DNA of 64,000 nt from an uncultured Arenicella sp. Lineage in GTDB: Bacteria > Pseudomonadota > Gammaproteobacteria > Arenicellales > Arenicellaceae. The stretch lies in NCBI GenBank assembly GCA_938048185.1, contig CALIVT010000001.1, forward strand, positions 186,001-250,000, given 5' to 3'. The translations under genes were made by a program, and so were the position numbers. Under the pieces are notes generated by a model. That model was not told where the DNA came from. It worked only from the letters and a program-made list of their open reading frames with translations, and did not search any database. This document shows, piece after piece, positions 35,910 through 46,175 of this stretch. The first letter of the stretch is position 1. Every line of letters begins with the position of its first letter.

Positions 35910-38294
35910 TCAAAGTTTCGCTAACCGTTCCCAAGTTTCGATTACCGAGTCAGGATTTAATGATACCGAATCGATTCCTTGTTCAAATAGCCATTCAGCG
36001 AAATCAGGGTGGTCGCTTGGGCCTTGACCACAAATGCCGATGTATTTCTCCGCGTCGTTACAGGCTTGAATTGCCATTGAAAGCATCTTCTTAACAGCCG
36101 GGTTACGTTCATCAAATAGGTGCGACACAATACCAGAGTCACGGTCTAAGCCGAGGGTGAGCTGGGTCATATCGTTAGAGCCAATTGAGAAGCCATCAAA
36201 ATATTTCAAGAAGTCAGAGGCGAGTAGGGCGTTAGACGGTAGTTCACACATCATAATCACTTTTAAACCATTCTCGCCCCGTTTCAGGCCGTTTTTGGCG
36301 AGCAAGTCGATAACCTGTTCGGCTTCACCGGTGGTTCTGACGAACGGAATCATGATCTCGACGTTGCTTAAGCCCATTTCATCGCGTACGTATTTAACCG
36401 CCTTGCATTCCATTTCGAAGCAGTCTTGCATGTTTGGGGCGATGTAACGCGAGGCGCCACGAAAACCGAGCATTGGGTTTTCTTCATCAGGTTCGTAGTC
36501 GTGGCCGCCAACCATGTGAGCGTACTCGTTTGACTTGAAGTCCGACAAGCGCACGATCACGCGTTTGGGGCTATACGCGCAGCCTAAAGTAGCAATGCCT
36601 TCCGCTAGCTTTTTAATAAAGAAGTCGGTGGGTGAGTCATAACCCGCTTTATATTCATCGATAATGGCTTTGACGTCAGGGGATTGCTTGTCGTATTCAA
36701 TTAACGCCTTGGGATGCACGCCTATCATGCGGTTGATAATAAACTCTAAGCGTGCCAGGCCGATACCTTCATGTGGCAATTGTGCAAAGGTAAATGCACG
36801 GTCTGGGTTGCCGACGTTTTGCATGATCTTGAAGGGTATTTCTGGCATTTTATCGAGTCGCGTTTCTTGCTTCTCGAAATCAAGTTCGCCTGCGTAGATA
36901 TAGCCCGTGTCGCCTTCGGCGCAAGAGACGGTGACCGCCGCGCCATCGTCTAATTTTTCAGTCGCGTCGCCGCAGCCGACAATTGCAGCAACACCAAGCT
37001 CGCGCGCAATAATAGCGGCGTGGCAGGTTCGCCCGCCGCGGTTTGTGACAATGGCCGACGCGCGTTTCATAACTGGCTCCCAGTCGGGGTCTGTCATGTC
37101 GGTAACCAGGATATCGCCCTCTTGCACGATGTCCATTTCATTGATGCTGAGTACTTTACGAACTTTACCCGACGCAATTCTTTGACCAATTGAACGGCCT
37201 TCAGCGAGCACCGTACTTTGTTCGTGCAGCTTGTATGAGACTTTAACGTTGGCATCTGCTTGACTAGCAACGGTTTCGGGGCGTGCCTGCACGATATACA
37301 ATTGTTGATCATCGCCGTCTTTGGCCCACTCAATGTCCATTGGGCGGCCGTAATGTTTCTCAATAATCATTGCTTGTTTGGCGAGTGACTCGACATCGGC
37401 ATCGCTAATAGAGAATCGCTGGCGTTCAGTTATATCAACGTCCACGGTGTCGACAGAGCGGCCGGCCGTAGTTTCGTTTGAATAGACCATCTTGATCAAC
37501 TTGCTGCCGAGATTGCGGCGCACAACCGCCGGGCGGCCTGCTTGCAACGTTGGTTTGTGCACATAGAATTCGTCAGGGTTAACTGACCCTTGGACCACCG
37601 TTTCGCCTAGACCATAGGATGACGTTACGAACACTACTTGGTCAAAACCTGACTCGGTATCGAGCGTGAACATAACGCCGGCCGAACCGGTTTCACTGCG
37701 TACCATGCGCTGAATGCCGGCTGAAAGGGCTACGTTTTCATGGGCATAGCCTTGATGCACGCGATATGAGATAGCGCGGTCGTTAAACAAAGAGGCGAAT
37801 ACTTCATGCACTGCGTGCTTAACCGCGGCGATGCCTTCTATGTTTAGAAAGGTCTCTTGCTGGCCTGCAAATGAAGCGTCTGGCAGGTCTTCAGCCGTCG
37901 CTGATGAGCGCACAGCTACTTTCAAATTCTGATTTCCGCCTTGCATTTCTAAAAACGCGGCTTCAAGGCTGGCGTCAAAGGCTTTGGGGAAAGGCGTTTC
38001 GATAATCCATTTGCGGATGTCCGCACCGGCGGAGGTTAAATCAGCGATGTTATCAACGTTCAAAGCGTCAAGTCGATCGTTGATGCGCCGGTCTAAACCG
38101 TCGGTTGCCAAGAACTCGCGATAGGCGTCTGCGGTGGTGGCAAAGCCGTTGGGTACGGATACCCCAAGCGAGCTTAAATTACCGATCATTTCGCCGAGTG
38201 AGGCGTTCTTGCCACCGACTTTTTCAACGTCGTTTATGGTAAGCTGATCGAATTCGAGAATGTAGTGTTGGTTAATCGTATGCTGGTTAATCAT
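35910..38294 (-). CDS. ppsA: Phosphoenolpyruvate synthase
   Basis: This 794-residue enzyme converts pyruvate and ATP to PEP, AMP and phosphate in gluconeogenesis. It has the N-terminal ATP-binding domain ([13 protein letters not shown] near residue 25, [20 protein letters not shown] near 130), the phosphohistidine domain [15 protein letters not shown] near 420, and the C-terminal PEP-binding barrel with [17 protein letters not shown] near 700 and GICGQGPSD near 750. The ATG at 38294 is preferred over the TTG two codons upstream. It is divergent from ppsR, its likely regulator. Confidence 0.97.
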   Translation of the reverse strand: MINQHTINQHYILEFDQLTINDVEKVGGKNASLGEMIGNLSSLGVSVPNGFATTADAYREFLATDGLDRRINDRLDALNVDNIADLTSAGADIRKWIIETPFPKAFDASLEAAFLEMQGGNQNLKVAVRSSATAEDLPDASFAGQQETFLNIEGIAAVKHAVHEVFASLFNDRAISYRVHQGYAHENVALSAGIQRMVRSETGSAGVMFTLDTESGFDQVVFVTSSYGLGETVVQGSVNPDEFYVHKPTLQAGRPAVVRRNLGSKLIKMVYSNETTAGRSVDTVDVDITERQRFSISDADVESLAKQAMIIEKHYGRPMDIEWAKDGDDQQLYIVQARPETVASQADANVKVSYKLHEQSTVLAEGRSIGQRIASGKVRKVLSINEMDIVQEGDILVTDMTDPDWEPVMKRASAIVTNRGGRTCHAAIIARELGVAAIVGCGDATEKLDDGAAVTVSCAEGDTGYIYAGELDFEKQETRLDKMPEIPFKIMQNVGNPDRAFTFAQLPHEGIGLARLEFIINRMIGVHPKALIEYDKQSPDVKAIIDEYKAGYDSPTDFFIKKLAEGIATLGCAYSPKRVIVRLSDFKSNEYAHMVGGHDYEPDEENPMLGFRGASRYIAPNMQDCFEMECKAVKYVRDEMGLSNVEIMIPFVRTTGEAEQVIDLLAKNGLKRGENGLKVIMMCELPSNALLASDFLKYFDGFSIGSNDMTQLTLGLDRDSGIVSHLFDERNPAVKKMLSMAIQACNDAEKYIGICGQGPSDHPDFAEWLFEQGIDSVSLNPDSVIETWERLAKL

Positions 38295-38425
38295 AGTCAA
38301 AGCTTAATCCTCTCTCGTGGATTAATTATTCGTGGACGCGTAGTTTAACATGCTCGGGCTAATTAGAAGCATTAGCAACTCGCTATGCATCCATAATTTC
38401 GGCATTTCGCGATTTAATAAACGGC

Positions 38426-39265
38426 ATGAAACGCAAAGTATTTTTCCTTTCTGACAGCACCGGCATGACCGCTGAAAATCTCGGTCGTAGTTTGCTTGCT
38501 CAATTCCCCGACATTCAATTTGAGAGCGTTACCAAGCCTTTTATTGATACGCCAGAAAAAGCAGCGCATATCGCTCGTGAGATAAACCAAGAAAGACAAA
38601 CCTCGGCCGAGCGCCCAATTGTGATTGATACGATATTAAGCACTGAGTCGAGTGACACGATTCGTGCCGCCGACTGCTTCTATATCGATATTTTCTCAAC
38701 GTTTTTGTCGCCGCTTGAAAACGAGCTAGGCGTGCGCTCATCGCACACCGTGGGCCATCCTGCAATTTTTAAGGAAGACAGTCGCAGTGTTGACCGCAAC
38801 TACATGCAACGCATAGACGCGGTGCATTTCGCCTTGGCGAACGACGATGGCATGCATCTGCACCGGTATTCAGAGGCGGATATTATCTTGATCGGTGTGT
38901 CGCGCACCGGTAAAACGCCGTCTAGCGTATATTTAGGAATGCAGTATGGCGTTAAGGCTGCTAATTACCCGTTGATTCCCGATGACCTAGAGATCAATAA
39001 AATTCCGAATGCGTTGCGAGAGCATACTAAAAAGCTGTTTGGTCTCACTATTCGTCCTGGACGACTATCGGAGATTCGTAACGAGCGCAAACCCAATAGT
39101 CATTACGCTGCGCTTAGAACGTGTGTTGACGAGGTGCGGCAGGCTGAGGCGTTATACCGCCAGTATCGAATTCCGTATATCGATGCGACTCAATTATCGG
39201 TAGAAGAAATTGCGGCGCGAATGCTTCAGCGTGCGGGAATCGAGCGTCGCGTAGCCAGTTTATAA
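38426..39265 (+). CDS. ppsR: PEP synthase regulatory protein (bifunctional kinase/pyrophosphorylase)
   Basis: This 279-residue protein (DUF299) inactivates PpsA by ADP-dependent phosphorylation of a threonine next to the catalytic histidine, and reactivates it by Pi-dependent dephosphorylation. It begins RKVFFLSDSTGMTAENLG and contains the P-loop ILIGVSRTGKTP near residues 151-162. KLFGLTIRP and YIDATQLSVEEIA are also typical. It is divergently placed to ppsA with a 131-bp shared upstream region, the classic arrangement. The next gene tadA starts 11 bp after the stop. Confidence 0.95.
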   Translation: MKRKVFFLSDSTGMTAENLGRSLLAQFPDIQFESVTKPFIDTPEKAAHIAREINQERQTSAERPIVIDTILSTESSDTIRAADCFYIDIFSTFLSPLENELGVRSSHTVGHPAIFKEDSRSVDRNYMQRIDAVHFALANDDGMHLHRYSEADIILIGVSRTGKTPSSVYLGMQYGVKAANYPLIPDDLEINKIPNALREHTKKLFGLTIRPGRLSEIRNERKPNSHYAALRTCVDEVRQAEALYRQYRIPYIDATQLSVEEIAARMLQRAGIERRVASL

Positions 39266-39276
39266 GGTCTAGTTGT

Positions 39277-39726
39277 ATGGATGATGAACGCTGGATGGCG
39301 AGAGCCATAGAACTTGCTAAGTTTGCCGAGTCAAACGCTGAAGTACCGGTTGGCGCGGTATTGGTGCGTGACAACGAGCTATTAGCCGAAGGTCATAATG
39401 CGCCAATTTCGAATCATGACGCCAGCGCGCACGCTGAAATTCAAGCTATTCGGGCTGCGTGCTTAGTCGACGAAAATTACCGGCTGCCAGATGCAACGCT
39501 GTACGTGACGCTTGAGCCCTGCGCTATGTGTGCCGGGGCCATTGTGCATGCGCGCATTGCGCGTGTGGTTATCGCAGCCAAAGAACCGCGCGCCGGGGCG
39601 GGCGGTTCGGTGTTAAATGTGTTGCAGAATGAGAATTTTAATCATCGCTGCGATGTCGAATTTGGATTGATGGGCGAGCAAAGTGCTGCAATGCTCAAGG
39701 CGTTTTTTCGGGCGCGCAGAAAATAG
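39277..39726 (+). CDS. tadA: tRNA-specific adenosine deaminase
   Basis: This 149-residue zinc deaminase converts A34 to inosine in tRNA-Arg(ACG). The zinc and proton-shuttle motifs are clear: DASAHAEIQAIRAA near residue 48-61 (histidine ligand and catalytic glutamate) and LEPCAMCAGAIVHARI near 79-94 (two cysteines). The start MDDERWMARAIELA is normal. It lies 11 bp after ppsR and probably shares its transcript, although the functions are unrelated. Confidence 0.95.
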   Translation: MDDERWMARAIELAKFAESNAEVPVGAVLVRDNELLAEGHNAPISNHDASAHAEIQAIRAACLVDENYRLPDATLYVTLEPCAMCAGAIVHARIARVVIAAKEPRAGAGGSVLNVLQNENFNHRCDVEFGLMGEQSAAMLKAFFRARRK

Positions 39727-39775
39727 GCATCTTTAGCGTCGTACCACAACTCTTGTCGCATGCATAATAACGGGT

Positions 39776-40189
39776 TCAAAAGCCGCTGCGAATCTTCTCG
39801 GCCATTGCCTCTAAACGCGCGTGCTCAGCGCTCACCGAAGAATGTGCTTTCGCGGTTAAGTAGCTCCCGGGCAGAATATGAAAATGGATATGTGGTACGG
39901 TTTGACCCGCCTGTTCGCCATTTAACTGAAACAGCGTAATACCGTCCGCACTGAGCCCTTTTTTTACCGCCGCGGCGACCATCTTAACCTTCTTAATTAG
40001 GTTGGCCGCGCCTTCATCTGACAGGTCATGAATAGTCTCTGCAGCCTCTTTTGGGATCACCAATGTGTGCCCGTCGGCCTGCGGCATAATGTCCATAAAC
40101 GCTAAGGTTTGCTCATCTTCGTAGACTTTGATGCAAGGGATCTCGCCTCTGAGTATTTTGGCGAAGATATTATTGTTGTCGTAGCTCAT
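39776..40189 (-). CDS. HIT-family nucleotide hydrolase (HinT-like)
   Basis: This 137-residue protein has the histidine-triad motif VPHIHFHILPG near residue 96-106 and the N-terminal FAKILRGEIPC signature of HinT-type purine nucleoside phosphoramidases. GHTLVIPKEAAETIHDL near 39-55 is also typical. It lacks extra domains. The gene is convergent with tadA and divergent from the flavin reductase-like gene, so it is a single-gene transcript. Confidence 0.92.
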   Translation of the reverse strand: MSYDNNNIFAKILRGEIPCIKVYEDEQTLAFMDIMPQADGHTLVIPKEAAETIHDLSDEGAANLIKKVKMVAAAVKKGLSADGITLFQLNGEQAGQTVPHIHFHILPGSYLTAKAHSSVSAEHARLEAMAEKIRSGF

Positions 40190-40308
40190 GGTGTGGCGCT
40201 TGGGTTAATGAAGTTAGGGGCTTAGACAATAGCCAAACACGTCATTTGTTTCAATCATCACCGAAAAAGTTGATAATGAGCGCAGACTAAAAAATATCAG
40301 AATGAATC

Positions 40309-40794
40309 ATGACAGAAGTTAAACAGCATCGCTCATTGCGCGATGCCTTTGGACAGTTTGCGACAGGCGTAACCGTGGTTACAGCTCTTGATGAAAACGA
40401 CAATCCAGTTGGCCTAACCGCGAACAGTTTTGCCTCCGTGTCACTTGAGCCGCCGTTGGTGTCATGGTGTATTGATAAAGGGTCCACACGTTTTAGTGAG
40501 TTTGCCGACGCGCAACATTTCACCATTAGTGTGCTTAGTGCAGAACAGCAAGAACTTTCTAACTTGTTCGCGATGCGCAGTTGGGACGACACCGTGTTCA
40601 GCGATACTGAATGGTCATCGGGTCATCACAATGTTCCCCAACTTCCTGGTGTAAGTGCCCGTTTTCATTGTGAAACTGCTCATGTTTACGAAGGGGGGGA
40701 TCATCTAATAATTGTTGGCGCTGTGCTTGACTACGAGTGCGACCCGAAGGAAGCCTTACTATTTTTTCAGGGTGATTATCGCGCTTTGTCTTAG
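40309..40794 (+). CDS. Flavin reductase-like, FMN-binding split-barrel protein
   Basis: This 161-residue protein has the flavin reductase-like domain: LRDAFGQFATGVTVVTA near residue 10-26, GLTANSFASVSLEPPLVSWC near 36-55, and HFTISVLSAEQQ near 70-81. Members reduce FMN or FAD with NAD(P)H, often as the partner of a two-component monooxygenase, or bind flavin only. No monooxygenase gene is next to it, so the partner is unknown. It is followed after 25 bp by the membrane methyltransferase-like gene. Confidence 0.86.
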   Translation: MTEVKQHRSLRDAFGQFATGVTVVTALDENDNPVGLTANSFASVSLEPPLVSWCIDKGSTRFSEFADAQHFTISVLSAEQQELSNLFAMRSWDDTVFSDTEWSSGHHNVPQLPGVSARFHCETAHVYEGGDHLIIVGAVLDYECDPKEALLFFQGDYRALS

Positions 40795-40819
40795 CTAAGC
40801 GCCGTTTCTTATTGAAGGC

Positions 40820-41290
40820 ATGAGGTTCTTAGAAAACAGAATTCCGCCACCGTTAGTTTTGTTGGCAACACTGATTTTCATGGCGATCCTTGCACGCGTC
40901 GATAAAACCCACGCCTTACAATTTACGCCGTCGCTTATTAATACCATTGTTTGTGTTCTGTTGATAGTCGCGGGGCTAGTTATTGCAATACGAGGTGTCC
41001 GCGCGTTTAAGCATGCGCAGACGACAATTAACCCATTGCGACCAAACCGAGCGTCAAGCTTGATTCGGTCCGATGTATATAAGATCAGCCGTAATCCTAT
41101 GTATTTGGGTATGCTGTTGTTTACGCTGGGCGCGGCCAGTTATTTAGCCAGCCTTTGGAGCTTACTCGGGGTGCTGTTCTTTTTTGGATTTATAACGCGC
41201 TTTCAGATTGTGCCTGAGGAGCGCGCACTGCGAGACCTGTTCGGTGGTGAGTTTAACGATTACTGCAAACGCACTCGACGCTGGCTTTGA
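40820..41290 (+). CDS. Isoprenylcysteine carboxyl methyltransferase (ICMT)-like membrane protein
   Basis: This 156-residue protein has four or five membrane segments (about residues 10-25, 38-58, 90-105 and 108-125). The conserved C-terminal pattern YKISRNPMYLGMLL near 86-99, then VPEERALRDLFGGEFNDYCKRTRRW near 131-156 matches bacterial ICMT/PEMT-like membrane methyltransferases that bind SAM with the RNPxYxG and EExxL regions. The bacterial substrate is unknown. Its stop is about 37 bp from the convergent ccmI stop. Confidence 0.85.
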   Translation: MRFLENRIPPPLVLLATLIFMAILARVDKTHALQFTPSLINTIVCVLLIVAGLVIAIRGVRAFKHAQTTINPLRPNRASSLIRSDVYKISRNPMYLGMLLFTLGAASYLASLWSLLGVLFFFGFITRFQIVPEERALRDLFGGEFNDYCKRTRRWL

Positions 41291-41327
41291 CTGCTCAGTA
41301 GGGTTGATGGTTAAGGACGCTAAAAGC

Positions 41328-42542
41328 CTATTCAACTACTTCTGAGATTATTAATTCTATCGTTTCAGGATTTGAGTTTTTGCTCGAGACTTTGGCGGAT
41401 TGAAGGTCTCCAGCTTGAGCCGTAGGTTGGCCGCTTTTCGAAACGCGAGCGCTGACTAAGACGTCTTCAAATGCCGAGAGCTTAAATTGTTCAATCATTG
41501 AATCAGCGTCGCTCAAGCTAAGTGTTAGCGGTAGATCAGACACTCTGATACGTTTAACCGCAAGTGGCGCAGGCGGGCCGTTCTGTGCGCGTGCAAAGAC
41601 GAACACAAAGTCATTTGGTGAGGCTTTACTCGCGAGGCTTTGATCCAAGCTTACGGAAACTGTAAGCGCGTCAGCGATCGAACGCTCAGAGTTTTCTTTG
41701 GCAAGCATTGGTGGTTCGTCTATGCTTTGCGCGATAATTTCACGTAATTCCTGCTGTTGGTCAGGCACGCTATCGAGCAATGGCACCAAGCGCCCCCAAT
41801 AGTTTCGTGCGCCGACTTTCTCGCCTTTTTGCATCGCACCGAGGCCCGCCAGCCAAAGAGCTTGGCGGTTGTTTGGGTTGAGTTCTAGCGCCTTTAAGGC
41901 GTATTTCAATGCTTGCGCAGTTACCTGGCCACCGGCCTTTAAACCGGTCGCATCCGCGAGCGATGCGTAAGTGTCGGCAGATTCGCCACCGAGTTCAAGC
42001 ACACGCAGATAACCTTTTTGCGCTTCACCGTATCGACCCAGTGCTAAATAGGTTTGCGAGAGTATTTGCCAACCTTGTAAATCATCGGGGTTTTCAGCCA
42101 AGCGGCGTTCAACATTTGTTATTAAATCTGTTATCTGTTGAGCATTCGGCTGCGAACTGACTTTAGGCGTTATAGACTCGGGCGAGCCGGTGATCATATA
42201 AACACCAATCGCTGAAAGTGGCACGAAGAGGCAGAGGAGGCTAATAGAAAACTTGTTAGAGCGGCGCGGCTGGTCGCCTTGAGTTTTCTGGGCTTGGTTC
42301 GCGATATCAATGTCATGCGCTAAAGTGCTTTCAATTTCGAGCTTTAGTGCTTCGTAATCAGTCGCGGAGATCACCGCATTTTTAAGCTGTGCTTCAAGTT
42401 CTTGTAATCGCTCTTTGGCAAAGTGAATATTTTGCGCGTGCCGCTCATAGGAAATAGTGTTGCGGGTGCGTTTGAGTGGCCAAATGAGTAGCGCTAAAGT
42501 GATAACGGTAATCAGCGCGGCGATTAAGATAAATGCGGTCAT
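41328..42542 (-). CDS. ccmI: Cytochrome c biogenesis protein CcmI
   Basis: This 404-residue inner-membrane protein presents apocytochrome c to the CcmFH haem ligase. It has two N-terminal membrane helices (about residues 4-21 and 98-117) around a cytoplasmic coiled-coil-like loop, then a periplasmic TPR region (about 130-280; PDDLQGWQILSQTYLALGRY is typical) and a C-terminal domain. Length matches fused CcmI. It is the last gene of the ccm operon, 2 nt after ccmH. Confidence 0.92.
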   Translation of the reverse strand: MTAFILIAALITVITLALLIWPLKRTRNTISYERHAQNIHFAKERLQELEAQLKNAVISATDYEALKLEIESTLAHDIDIANQAQKTQGDQPRRSNKFSISLLCLFVPLSAIGVYMITGSPESITPKVSSQPNAQQITDLITNVERRLAENPDDLQGWQILSQTYLALGRYGEAQKGYLRVLELGGESADTYASLADATGLKAGGQVTAQALKYALKALELNPNNRQALWLAGLGAMQKGEKVGARNYWGRLVPLLDSVPDQQQELREIIAQSIDEPPMLAKENSERSIADALTVSVSLDQSLASKASPNDFVFVFARAQNGPPAPLAVKRIRVSDLPLTLSLSDADSMIEQFKLSAFEDVLVSARVSKSGQPTAQAGDLQSAKVSSKNSNPETIELIISEVVE

Positions 42543-42544
42543 GT

Positions 42545-43075
42545 TTAGTTGTCTATGTGCTGTCTATTTTGGCCCGGTTGGTGGCCTGAATCGAGTTCTG
42601 GAGAGTTGTGCAGCAGGTTTCTAACCTTTACCCGTTCACCATCATTCATCGCATGTGTTGGTTTAAGCAATTCTTCATTTTGTCGTCGTCTTATATTGAT
42701 AATAAGCCCGACAAGTACTGCCAATAATAATGCAAATGGGCCTAACCAAAGAAACGCGGTGGCGGCGTTAAACGGTGGCTCGTACAATACAAAGTCGCCA
42801 TAGCGCTCGCGCATAAATGTCTTAATTTCGGTATCACTCGCCCCAGACTTGAGCATGTTAGCGGTGATTTCGCGCAAGTCTTTGGCGAGTGGCGCGTCCG
42901 AACCTGCTAAGTTTTGGTTTTGACAAACCAAGCAACGTAAGTCGTCGATCAAGCTCCGATATCGGGCTTCGAGTTTGGGGTTTTCAAATTCCACGGCCTC
43001 AATAACCGCGGCACTTTGCGGCGCGTAAGCGAGCGCGAATAAGGCCAACGCGCAGGTAAGTAAAATCGATTTCAT
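42545..43075 (-). CDS. ccmH: Cytochrome c maturation thiol oxidoreductase CcmH (CycL)
   Basis: This 176-residue protein reduces apocytochrome CXXCH thiols before haem ligation. A signal peptide of about 23 residues is followed by the active-site motif LRCLVCQNQNLAGSDA near 47-62, and a C-terminal membrane helix (about 105-127). It is the short form without the CcmI part, which is a separate gene here. Its ATG overlaps the ccmG stop by 4 nt. Confidence 0.95.
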   Translation of the reverse strand: MKSILLTCALALFALAYAPQSAAVIEAVEFENPKLEARYRSLIDDLRCLVCQNQNLAGSDAPLAKDLREITANMLKSGASDTEIKTFMRERYGDFVLYEPPFNAATAFLWLGPFALLLAVLVGLIINIRRRQNEELLKPTHAMNDGERVKVRNLLHNSPELDSGHQPGQNRQHIDN

Positions 43076-43617
43076 GGTGATTGTATCGCCGGGTTAGCGG
43101 GTGCCGTGATCAGTGGCCACATCTCTTTAGCAACCAGTTCACGGGTAATTGGCCCACTGTGTTTGTATATGACTGTACCCGTTTCATCGATAATAAAGGT
43201 CTCGGGCACGGCGATAACGCCCCATTCAATACCGGCACTGCCTTTATTGTCGGCGGGTGTGGCAACGTAGGGATTGCCGCGTTCGGCTAGCCACTGTATG
43301 GCCTCAGGATCGGTGTCTTTGTAGTTTAGCCCAACGATCGGTACCGCACCGCTGGCGGCAAGCTCGTTTAGGATTGGGTGTTCGTAGCGGCATGAGACGC
43401 ACCAAGATGCCCAAACATTAAGAATCCAGCGTTTGCCCGTAAGGTCTTTTGGCGCGAAGTTCTGCTTTCTATCATCGAGCAGCGGCAAGTCGAACGCGGG
43501 CGCAGTTTTACCGATCATGGTGGACGGAACCGCTTTGGGGTCTAAGGTTAAGCCAATGCCGAGGAGTACGGCCATGGCGAGAAAACCGATGAGTGGAATG
43601 AGGTATTTAAGTTTCAT
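43072..43617 (-). CDS. ccmG: Thiol:disulfide interchange protein CcmG (DsbE)
   Basis: This 181-residue membrane-anchored periplasmic thioredoxin delivers reductant to CcmH or apocytochrome. One N-terminal helix (about residues 7-25) precedes the thioredoxin domain with NVWASWCVSCRYEHP near 70-84 as its active site, and GVIAVPETFIID near 135-146 containing the cis-proline. The start is set to the ATG at 43617, 1 nt after the ccmF stop; an earlier in-frame codon would overlap ccmF. Confidence 0.95.
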   Translation of the reverse strand: MKLKYLIPLIGFLAMAVLLGIGLTLDPKAVPSTMIGKTAPAFDLPLLDDRKQNFAPKDLTGKRWILNVWASWCVSCRYEHPILNELAASGAVPIVGLNYKDTDPEAIQWLAERGNPYVATPADNKGSAGIEWGVIAVPETFIIDETGTVIYKHSGPITRELVAKEMWPLITAPANPAIQSP

Positions 43618-43618
43618 C

Positions 43619-45592
43619 TTAGACGCTGACCGCATCTGCCAGTTGCTGTTTGTTCATCTGCTTGATAGGGCGTCGATAACGACGGTCCGCTGTTGCGATT
43701 AAACCACCCAAGGCCATGAGTAATCCGCCGAGCCATATGCAGGCGACGAATGATCTAAGGTAAATGCGCACACTCCACGCGCCACCTTTTAAATCGTCGC
43801 CTAATGAAACGTATACATCACGGCTTAAACTTGAGTTAATTGCAGCTTCGGTCATTGGATTCCCCGAAGAATAAAAGCGTTTTTGTGGTTTCAAGCTAAA
43901 CGGCTTGCCGCCAGCTTTTGCAACCACCATAAAACGACCTTCATTGGCTTGGTAGTTTTGTTCTCTTACTTGCGTGACTCCGTCAAAGGTAAAAGTGTAG
44001 CCGCCCAATTCATAGGTCTCACCGGCGGCCAAACGGATGTCTTTTTCTTGGCTATAGGTGTTTACGTGAGTGACGCCGATCACAAATACTGCGATGCCTA
44101 GGTGTGCCACGCTCATGCCCCAAATCGACGCTGGAATTTTACGTAACCCGTCGAGTTTATCGCTTTGATGTTTTAAGCGCTCAACAATACTGTATACCGC
44201 CCACAGCATTACCCAAATACCCAGGGTCAGGCCCGCGAAGCCACCCCAAGCAAAACCATCTAGACTCAATTGCCAGGTGAAAATAGCGCTGATTACTAAA
44301 CTTACCGGCAAAATAATAATAGTTTGTGGGCTAAAGCGTTTGAGCGTATCGCGCTTCCAACGGCTAGTAGAGCCAATGCCAACTGCTACAGCAAGTGGAA
44401 TTGTTAGCAAGGCAAACATAAAGTCGAAGTAGGGTGCACCGACTGATATTTTTTTGCCCAAGGCGTCCATCAAAATGGGAGCCAGCGTGCCGACCAAAAC
44501 CATAAACGCTGCAATCACTAGTAAAATATTGTTGAGTAATAAGCTGGTTTCTTTGGAAAACAAGCCATAGTGCACATTGCTGGTGAGTTTGTGCGCGCGC
44601 ATGGCGTATAACAGCAAAGACCCGCCTACTACAATCAACAAGAAGCATAAGATAAATAAGCCACGAGTTGGGTCGGTCGCGAATGAGTGTACTGAGGTTA
44701 AAACCCCGGAGCGAACCAGAAAAGTACCAAGCAAACTCAGTGAGAACGCAAGTATTGCCAGCAGTACCGTCCAGGCTTTAAATGCCCCGCGTTTTTCGGT
44801 GACCGCGAGCGAGTGTATTAACGCGGTGCCCACTAGCCACGGCATGAAAGACGCGTTTTCGACTGGGTCCCAGAACCACCAACCGCCCCAACCAAGTTCG
44901 TAGTAGGCCCACCAACTGCCTAGCACAATACCGATGGTTAAAAATAACCAAGCGACGGTAGTCCAAGGGCGTGACCAACGTGCCCAAGCGGTGTCTAGCT
45001 TGCCGCTCAACATCGCCGCAATCGCGAACGCAAACACCACACTGAAACCCACGTAGCCCATATAGAGCATTGGCGGGTGAATTAGAAAGCCCGGGTCTTG
45101 TAAGAGTGGGTTTAGTTCCTGGCCGTCTAAGGGTACTTGTAAGAGGCGCGCAAATGGGTTGGAGGTAAGCAAGGTGAAACCAATAAAGCCAATACTCACC
45201 ATGCCCAGTACCGCGAGCACGCGCGCCACCATGTCGCGTGGTATACCACGACTGAAACGCGCGACTAACGCGCTCCAACTGCTGAGCATTAGTATCCAGA
45301 GCAATAACGAACCCTCGTGGCCGCCCCACACGCCAGACAGTCGGTAGACTAACGGCTGGGATAGGTTTGAAGTGCGTGCGACGTACTCGATTGAAAAGTC
45401 GTTCAGGTAAAACGCATAGGTTAATATCAGGTATGAGGCCACAACGAGTAGCCATTGGGTGTAGGCCGCAGAGCGTCCGAACATCATCCAGCTTTGTCGG
45501 TTTCGGACCGTACCGGCTAATGGAATGATGCTTTGCACCACCGACACGCAGAGCGCTAATACCAAACAAAAATTACCCAACTCGCCTAACAT
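43619..45592 (-). CDS. ccmF: Haem lyase subunit CcmF
   Basis: This 657-residue membrane protein of the haem-handling family joins haem from CcmE to apocytochrome. About 14-15 membrane segments are visible. The tryptophan-rich WWD signature region appears as WAYYELGWGGWWFWDPVENASF near residue 228 onward (given here in part: GGWWFWDPVENA), and conserved HSLAVTEKRG follows. It sits between ccmE and ccmG. A 263-residue minus-strand frame inside it is a shadow without homology features. Confidence 0.97.
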   Translation of the reverse strand: MLGELGNFCLVLALCVSVVQSIIPLAGTVRNRQSWMMFGRSAAYTQWLLVVASYLILTYAFYLNDFSIEYVARTSNLSQPLVYRLSGVWGGHEGSLLLWILMLSSWSALVARFSRGIPRDMVARVLAVLGMVSIGFIGFTLLTSNPFARLLQVPLDGQELNPLLQDPGFLIHPPMLYMGYVGFSVVFAFAIAAMLSGKLDTAWARWSRPWTTVAWLFLTIGIVLGSWWAYYELGWGGWWFWDPVENASFMPWLVGTALIHSLAVTEKRGAFKAWTVLLAILAFSLSLLGTFLVRSGVLTSVHSFATDPTRGLFILCFLLIVVGGSLLLYAMRAHKLTSNVHYGLFSKETSLLLNNILLVIAAFMVLVGTLAPILMDALGKKISVGAPYFDFMFALLTIPLAVAVGIGSTSRWKRDTLKRFSPQTIIILPVSLVISAIFTWQLSLDGFAWGGFAGLTLGIWVMLWAVYSIVERLKHQSDKLDGLRKIPASIWGMSVAHLGIAVFVIGVTHVNTYSQEKDIRLAAGETYELGGYTFTFDGVTQVREQNYQANEGRFMVVAKAGGKPFSLKPQKRFYSSGNPMTEAAINSSLSRDVYVSLGDDLKGGAWSVRIYLRSFVACIWLGGLLMALGGLIATADRRYRRPIKQMNKQQLADAVSV

Positions 45593-45676
45593 AATTTACC
45601 TAACAATCGTTTACCCAATCTGGTCTATTCGGCACTCAGTAATTTACTTATCTGAATGCTTGATTCGTCTTACTAT

Positions 45677-46150
45677 CTAGTACGTTACTGCGCCGTCGGC
45701 GTCATTACATTTATTTGCCTGTTGCAGCATCACCGCATCGGCGGCTTCGCTTGGCACGTAGTTCTCGTCATGCTTAGCCAGCACTTGGTCGGCTACTAGC
45801 ATTGGCGCCGAGTTGTGCTCAGTGAATTGGCCCACGGTTACAATGGCTTGGCCCTCTCGAAAGAGGTCAGGCAAAATACCAGTGTATTGTACCGTGATGT
45901 CTTGCTCGCAATCAGTAATGTTAAAACGTTGGGTTACACCGTCTTCTAGGCGCGCCACGCTACCTTTTCGCACTAACCCGGCGATTCGATAACTGCGTTG
46001 TCCTTCGAAGCCCTCTGAATTAATTTGCGTGGGTGTTTTGAAATACTCGAAACTGCTTTGCATCGACATAATAGCGAGGAAGGTCGCAACACCAACGCCG
46101 GTAATGACAAGGCCAACAATGGCTAAACGTTTTTTCTGACTGGGACTCAT
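45677..46150 (-). CDS. ccmE: Haem chaperone CcmE
   Basis: This 157-residue periplasmic protein binds haem covalently through a histidine and hands it to CcmF. It has the N-terminal anchor (MSPSQKKRLAIVG, then a hydrophobic stretch), the beta-barrel part with FNITDCEQDITVQYTGILPDLFREGQ near 73-98 (typical core: GILPDLFREGQ), and the haem-binding motif VLAKHDENYVP near 125-135. The ATG at 46150 is chosen over a longer frame because it matches the family start. ccmD lies 25 bp upstream and ccmF 84 bp downstream. Confidence 0.96.
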   Translation of the reverse strand: MSPSQKKRLAIVGLVITGVGVATFLAIMSMQSSFEYFKTPTQINSEGFEGQRSYRIAGLVRKGSVARLEDGVTQRFNITDCEQDITVQYTGILPDLFREGQAIVTVGQFTEHNSAPMLVADQVLAKHDENYVPSEAADAVMLQQANKCNDADGAVTY

Positions 46151-46175
46151 GAGGTTTGGCTGATCGTTTACGTAG

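Noticed and set aside
44778-45569. 263-codon minus-strand frame inside ccmF
   Set aside because: It lies entirely within the well-supported ccmF gene in another frame and shows no protein motif; it is a GC-frame shadow.
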